DNA of 64,000 nt, taken from the NCBI GenBank assembly GCA_964425755.1, contig CAYRNY010000002.1, forward strand, positions 248,001-312,000. Direction: 5' to 3'. Position 1 is the first letter of the stretch. Every line of letters starts with the position of its first letter. Below, piece after piece: positions 59,819 to 64,000 of the stretch. Source of the stretch: CAYRNY01 sp964425755 (GTDB taxonomy: Bacteria; Chloroflexota; Anaerolineae; Aggregatilineales; Aggregatilineaceae). Position numbers and translations under genes: made by a program. The notes under the pieces were generated by a model that was not told where the DNA came from, made no database searches, and was given only the letters and a program-made list of their open reading frames with translations.

Positions 59819-62146
59819 TCAGTGATACGGTTCCCAGTCCGGCAGGAAATTACGGTCCTGGCCTGTGAGGGCAGTAGGGGTTCCCCCGGCGACCGGGATT
59901 GTGTAAGTCGCGGAGATGTCGGGGTTGCCGCGCTGGTAGATGATTTGCGTCCCATCCGGTGACCAGTCCGGAAACGTGTTGCGGGCGTTGTCATTGGTTA
60001 TCTGGCGGCGGCCCGTGCCGTCGGCCTGCATAATGTAGATATTGGCGTTCGCGTCGATGGATGATATCGCGTTGTACGCGATCTGTGTGCCGTCCGGCGA
60101 CCAGGTTGGGAAGGTGTTGGTGTCGTTGTTGTTGGTCAGGCGGCGAATTTGCCCGGTATTCAGGTCCAGGATCGCCAACTCGTAGGGAAAGTCCCACAGG
60201 CTGGTGTGAAACGCGATCTGTGTGCCGTCGGGGGACCAGTCCGGGCCGAGATCGTCGACGTCGTTGTCTGTGAGGGCGGTCAGGCCGGTTCCATCAAGAT
60301 TGATCACGTAGATTTCGAAGTCGCCGTCCCGGTTGCTGTGGAAAGCCAGCCGCGTGCCATCCGGCGACCACGCCGGGTAACGGTCATCGATATCAGGCGA
60401 CTGCGTCAGGTTGCGCAAGTTCGACCCATCGGCATCGATGACGTAGATGTCGTAGTTGTCGTTTTCCGACAACGCGCCGTAAAACGCGATATGTGCCCCG
60501 TCCGGGGACCAGGCCGGGCCGCGCTCAGCGCCGGAAGTGCCGGTGAGCTGGCGCTGGTTGCTGCCGTCGGCGTCCATGATATAGATGTCCAGATCGTCAT
60601 CGCGCCGCGAATCGAATACGATTCGCGTGCCGCCCTGGCGTGTTTCTGCGCCGGCGGTCTGCGGCGTGTCGGAATCGCCCTCAGCGGCGGCATCCACCTG
60701 TCCGGTGAGCGTGAATTCGCGTCGCGGGGTGGCAGTACTTGCGGCATTGCCAAACATGCCGCTGAGGTACAGCACAGCCAGGCACAGCGACGCCAGCACC
60801 AGGAGCACGCCGGTAACAATCGCGATTGTGGTCCAATTACGGCGCGGCGGTTCGTCGTGCGCGTAATCATAGGGCGCTGCAGGCGGTTGGTGTTGTTGCG
60901 GCGGCTGTGGCAGGTGGCGCGGCGTGGGATGCGGGAGCGAGAAGCGGTCGGCATGTGGCACGGTAGCGGATTCATGGTGCTGCGGTTGGTGCGGGATGGT
61001 GCGTCCGGCGTCCTGGAGTGCGGATTCGAGGTTGGGCCGGGTTTCCGGCTGAGCCGCCGGGTGTTCGATGGTATCGACCGCTGATACTGGCCGGGGAGCA
61101 AGCGTTTCGGACTCGTCGTCCGGTTCTGCGATCTGGATCGACGCGTGGTCCTGTTCGAGCGCGTCCGGCTCGGTGTGGGGATCGGCCACCGGGGGGATGA
61201 ACTGCGACCACTCCGGAAGCTTAATGTCCGGCGGCAAGTCGCCCCCTTCGCCCGTGCCGATGGTTGTGGTCGTGTCGATCGCGATAGGCGGCGCGCCCAC
61301 GGCTTCGGCCAGCGCATCGTACAGATCGCTGATCGAGGCGTAGCGGCGGGCTGGCTTTTTCTCCAGGCAACGCAGCACGATTTCCTGGATCGCGAGATCG
61401 AGGCTCGGGTTCAACTTAGCCGGGGGTTCCGCCGCGCAATTGATATGTTCGTAGGTGATGCGCGTGGCAGTTGATTGGCCGGTTGCCTCTGAGCTAGCGC
61501 CTCGAAAAGGTACTCTGCCGGTATACATGCGATAAAGCAGCACGCCCAGCGCGTAGATGTCGGTGGCGACGGAGATCGGTTCGCCGGTGATCTGTTCGGG
61601 AGCCATGTACAGCGGCGTGCCGAGCGTGGTGTCCATGGTAAGCTGGCTGGCCACATTAAGCAGGCGCGCGATGCCGAAGTCGGTGACATAGAGTGTGCCG
61701 TTTTCGTGCAGCAGGATGTTGGCCGGCTTCAGGTCACGATGAATGATGCCTTCGTTGTGCGCGAAGTGCAGTGCGGATGCCAGCGGCGTGATGAAGGCCA
61801 GGGACGCTTGCGGGCGGATCGGTTGCGTGGTTGCTTGCAAGACATCGTCCAGCGTTTGTCCTGGGATGTAATCCATCAGGATGAAGCGATATCCGTCGGT
61901 GACCACGACGTCGTAGTAGCGCACAATATTCGGATGTTGGAGGCGCGCGAGCACGGTAGCCTCGCGTTGGAAGCGTTCCAACAAGTTCGTGTCGCGTGCG
62001 ATATCACTGCGCAGGACCTTTGCCGCCAGTGATGCGCGGCGGTGCAGGTCGGTGATGCGGTACACTTCGGCGAACGTTCCCTCACCGAGGAGCTGCTCAA
62101 AGTGATAGCGGTTTTCCAGTGTCTTTCCGATAAGCTCGCTGGACAT
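59819..62146 (-). CDS. Ser/Thr protein kinase with PD40 beta-propeller
   Basis: A 775-residue PknB-type kinase. The kinase domain (10-280) has LLGEGTFAEVYR, IIHRDLKPANILL, VTDFGIARL and APEQIT. A disordered region rich in Pro and His precedes one membrane helix near 436-460 (IAIVTGVLLVLASLCLAVLYL). The extracytoplasmic part (about 490-775) has six PD40/TolB-like repeats of the form DGTQIAFHTSLWD with the recurring WSPDGT. It could sense an external ligand through the propeller and signal by phosphorylation. GGGAG precedes ATG 62146. Confidence 0.93.
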   Translation of the reverse strand: MSSELIGKTLENRYHFEQLLGEGTFAEVYRITDLHRRASLAAKVLRSDIARDTNLLERFQREATVLARLQHPNIVRYYDVVVTDGYRFILMDYIPGQTLDDVLQATTQPIRPQASLAFITPLASALHFAHNEGIIHRDLKPANILLHENGTLYVTDFGIARLLNVASQLTMDTTLGTPLYMAPEQITGEPISVATDIYALGVLLYRMYTGRVPFRGASSEATGQSTATRITYEHINCAAEPPAKLNPSLDLAIQEIVLRCLEKKPARRYASISDLYDALAEAVGAPPIAIDTTTTIGTGEGGDLPPDIKLPEWSQFIPPVADPHTEPDALEQDHASIQIAEPDDESETLAPRPVSAVDTIEHPAAQPETRPNLESALQDAGRTIPHQPQHHESATVPHADRFSLPHPTPRHLPQPPQQHQPPAAPYDYAHDEPPRRNWTTIAIVTGVLLVLASLCLAVLYLSGMFGNAASTATPRREFTLTGQVDAAAEGDSDTPQTAGAETRQGGTRIVFDSRRDDDLDIYIMDADGSNQRQLTGTSGAERGPAWSPDGAHIAFYGALSENDNYDIYVIDADGSNLRNLTQSPDIDDRYPAWSPDGTRLAFHSNRDGDFEIYVINLDGTGLTALTDNDVDDLGPDWSPDGTQIAFHTSLWDFPYELAILDLNTGQIRRLTNNNDTNTFPTWSPDGTQIAYNAISSIDANANIYIMQADGTGRRQITNDNARNTFPDWSPDGTQIIYQRGNPDISATYTIPVAGGTPTALTGQDRNFLPDWEPYH

Positions 62147-62207
62147 GCGCTCCCAACCTTTGCTGACGACGGTGTCTTCTGGGAGTGTAACAAAGGGCGT
62201 CCGGCTG

Positions 62208-62828
62208 TCAACTGCCGGATTCGTCCAGTAACACAGGCGCCGATTGACCGGCGGTTAGCTCCTGGATAGCCGCACTGAGTACCGCGAGTTGATTCTCCGG
62301 CAAGCGCGCGTAGACGGTCACATCGGCGGCGAAAGTCTCTTCATCGATCTCGGCGTGATGTTCTTCAAGCAAGCGTTTCAGGCGCTCAAAGTGTGTGTAT
62401 TCGACCGTGATACCAATATAGCATTTTTTGACTTTGAGCACGGTCGGAAGCGCCGCGAGCGCGTCCTTGGCCGCACCGCTATACGCACGCACCAGCCCGC
62501 CGGTGCCGAGCTTGGTCCCGCCGAAATAACGCGTCACTACGATCACGACATCACCGATATCCGCGCCGCGCAGCACGGCGAGCACCGGTGGCCCGGATGT
62601 GCCGGACGGTTCGCCGTCATCGGACATGCCTTCGGTCACGCTGCTGCCGTAGCCGGCTTTGAACGCGTAGACGTGGTGTGTGGCATCGGGCATTTCGTCG
62701 CGCACGGCCTGGATAAACGCTTTGGCCTGCTCGACGGTGTCGGCGCGGCCAATTGTGGCGATGAAACGCGAGTTGACGACGCGGTTTTCGATGCGCACGG
62801 TCTGTGCCGGGATCGGGTAAGGCGTCAT
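62208..62828 (-). CDS. YigZ/IMPACT family protein (UPF0029)
   Basis: A 206-residue protein with the UPF0029/IMPACT signature: HHVYAFKAGYG, SDDGEPSGTSGPPVL and VVTRYFGGTKLGTGGLVRAYS. Family members bind nucleotides or act in translation-related regulation; the bacterial role is unclear. Its start codon overlaps the recJ stop by the 4-base ATGA, giving translational coupling. Confidence 0.95.
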   Translation of the reverse strand: MTPYPIPAQTVRIENRVVNSRFIATIGRADTVEQAKAFIQAVRDEMPDATHHVYAFKAGYGSSVTEGMSDDGEPSGTSGPPVLAVLRGADIGDVVIVVTRYFGGTKLGTGGLVRAYSGAAKDALAALPTVLKVKKCYIGITVEYTHFERLKRLLEEHHAEIDEETFAADVTVYARLPENQLAVLSAAIQELTAGQSAPVLLDESGS

Positions 62829-64000
62829 GAGGCGAGATACTCCCCAAGAAGGTGTTGCGGCTGGGCGCGCCGGAAATGCGCACGGTAAGCCGCGGTTTCG
62901 GCAAGGTGAGCGCGAACGGCTTCCAGAGCCGTAGCAACGGTATCAGGATCGGCGGCCTGGCTGCCGGGCGCGATCGTAATGGCGTCATCCGGCCCGTGAG
63001 TCAGGGTGATCTCGCCGCGCGCCGCGAAATAGTCTAACACGGCTTCAAGCGTGCGGCGCGATTGGCCTGTGGCTCCTGCCAGCGCACCGAGGGTAGTGTA
63101 CCCATCGTGCTGGTTGATGACGTGTTTGGCTAACTGCAGCGTGCGGTGCAGCACCGCCTTTAAGCCCTGTAACGGCGGGTCAACCCCTACCAGGATGATG
63201 GTGGCCGGTTTGGTGCGTTCCAGGGCTTCCTGGAGCGCCTGGGGGCCTGTTGGCGTGGTATAGACGATCAGTGTGGGGCTTTCCGCCAGCATATCGAGCG
63301 TGACGCCCGGCGAAGCGGCACGCTGGTAACCTTCGGCCCAGGTAATGGCACCTGGATAGTCTGTCGCGAGTTGCACCAACAGGACGTCCAGATCGGCAGC
63401 GTCACGGTGATCGATCACCGTGCGCTGTGGTTTCTTGACTGGCACAGGGGCCGAGGCTGCGCGGCGATAGTCGGTCAGGGTAAGTTGCAGCTCTGGTGCG
63501 TCGTTGTATGTGCTGATGCTGACCTGATAGGCGAGGTCGAAGGGTGTATCCGGCAACGCCTGGTCGGCGCTGTTCCACCACAATACGTTGCGGTGGTTGC
63601 CGTGTGCGTCTTCGACCGACAGGCGACGATGTTCGCGCGTCCGACCGATTAACGCGGCGTCGCGCAGTGTCAGGTCGCGCGTGGCGAGCGTGACCGGGGG
63701 GTTGCCCTCACCGAACGGGGCGAGGCGGCGCAGGTCGGTTGCCAGCGTGAGCGTGACATCCGCCAGATCGACAAATGCATCGATGGCGATGCCGGTGCGG
63801 GCGTCAGGATCGCGGGTTTCCTGGAGCGTATTGGAAAGACGGCGACGAAACGCCGGGATGTTGTTTTCAGGCAGTGACAAACCTGCCGCGCCGGGATGAC
63901 CGCCAAACTGAGTCAACAGGTCGGCCTGCGCCGCGATCGCCGCGCCGATATCATACCCGGGCGCGGAGCGGGCGGATCCGCGCGCGAGGCCGTTTTCGTC
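62825..64000 (-). CDS. recJ: RecJ exonuclease (partial, N-terminus off right edge)
   Basis: The C-terminal 391 residues of a RecJ-type DHH exonuclease; the 5' part is outside the window. Visible are the DHHA1 segment GSARSAPGYDIGAA and FGGHPGAAGLSL, the OB-fold region (LAPFGEGNPPVTLATRDLTL) and a long C-terminal extension (about 200 residues) with a winged-helix-like end. RecJ degrades single-stranded DNA 5' to 3' in repair and recombination. The C-terminal extension with helix-turn-helix-like TTLGALAGATGQSRRTLEAVLDYF is longer than in E. coli RecJ. Confidence 0.93.
   Translation of the reverse strand, partial: DENGLARGSARSAPGYDIGAAIAAQADLLTQFGGHPGAAGLSLPENNIPAFRRRLSNTLQETRDPDARTGIAIDAFVDLADVTLTLATDLRRLAPFGEGNPPVTLATRDLTLRDAALIGRTREHRRLSVEDAHGNHRNVLWWNSADQALPDTPFDLAYQVSISTYNDAPELQLTLTDYRRAASAPVPVKKPQRTVIDHRDAADLDVLLVQLATDYPGAITWAEGYQRAASPGVTLDMLAESPTLIVYTTPTGPQALQEALERTKPATIILVGVDPPLQGLKAVLHRTLQLAKHVINQHDGYTTLGALAGATGQSRRTLEAVLDYFAARGEITLTHGPDDAITIAPGSQAADPDTVATALEAVRAHLAETAAYRAHFRRAQPQHLLGEYLAS

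Overview
The window looks like about 64 kb of chromosome from a GC-rich (about 60% by eye) bacterium of the phylum Chloroflexota, probably Anaerolineae-like. This is an inference from gene content. The signs are surface proteins with long Thr-Pro linkers joined to LysM or LytR-CpsA-Psr domains, a response regulator fused to a CpaE/MinD-type ATPase, GAF-rich histidine kinases, a Ser/Thr kinase with a TolB-like propeller, a luciferase-like F420-type oxidoreductase, a tRNA-Val T-box leader and a HEARO-type RNA. No rRNA, CRISPR array, prophage or intact transposase is visible. Both window edges cut genes: a Nudix hydrolase on the left and RecJ on the right.

Layout: 0-5.4 kb holds the Nudix gene, a helical protein of unknown function next to an SPFH protein, an ArnT/PMT-type glycosyltransferase and a membrane NERD-like/GIY-YIG fusion. 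5.6-8.7 kb holds two paralogous LysM surface proteins and a lipoprotein. 8.9-15.5 kb holds a zinc alcohol dehydrogenase, a sirtuin-histidine kinase pair, the receiver-CpaE fusion and a second histidine kinase. 15.7-21.3 kb holds MutL, an LLM oxidoreductase and SecDF. 21.5-26.6 kb is a redox and stress cluster: OsmC, an HD protein, an ECF sigma factor with a His-rich zinc anti-sigma factor, a glutaredoxin-like protein, a rhodanese lipoprotein and a sugar nucleotidyltransferase. It is followed by a solitary HEARO/IscB omega-RNA mini-element and a small HEAT protein.

26.7-32.1 kb is a leftward block: tRNA-Thr(CGT), Udk, a VTT membrane protein, then a tRNA-Val T-box leader, a methyltransferase and ValS. 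32.3-38.5 kb holds a FemAB/GNAT-like protein, a GT4 glycosyltransferase, two small proteins (one with its own promoter, long leader and terminator), PurH and an orphan sugar-type ABC ATPase. 38.6-46.9 kb holds an FAD/Fe-S oxidoreductase, YjbQ, a 925-residue multi-GAF histidine kinase and a Clp_N-kinase-fold fusion. 47-64 kb is mainly envelope functions: a FecR-like anchor protein, an L,D-transpeptidase, a LolD/MacB-type ATPase with a 1254-residue FtsX permease, an SH3b repeat protein, a second orphan ABC ATPase, a GT2 enzyme, an LCP protein and a PD40 Ser/Thr kinase. YigZ and RecJ close the window.

The standout is the HEARO-like element at about 25.88-26.21 kb. It is a structured RNA with IS200/IS605-like ends and no IscB gene, so it would be expected to act in trans. 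Other leads are the Clp_N-kinase fusion beside the multi-GAF kinase, the NERD/GIY-YIG membrane fusion, and recurrent extended -10 promoters (TGnTATAAT). All database-type statements here come from recognising motifs by eye; no search was run.
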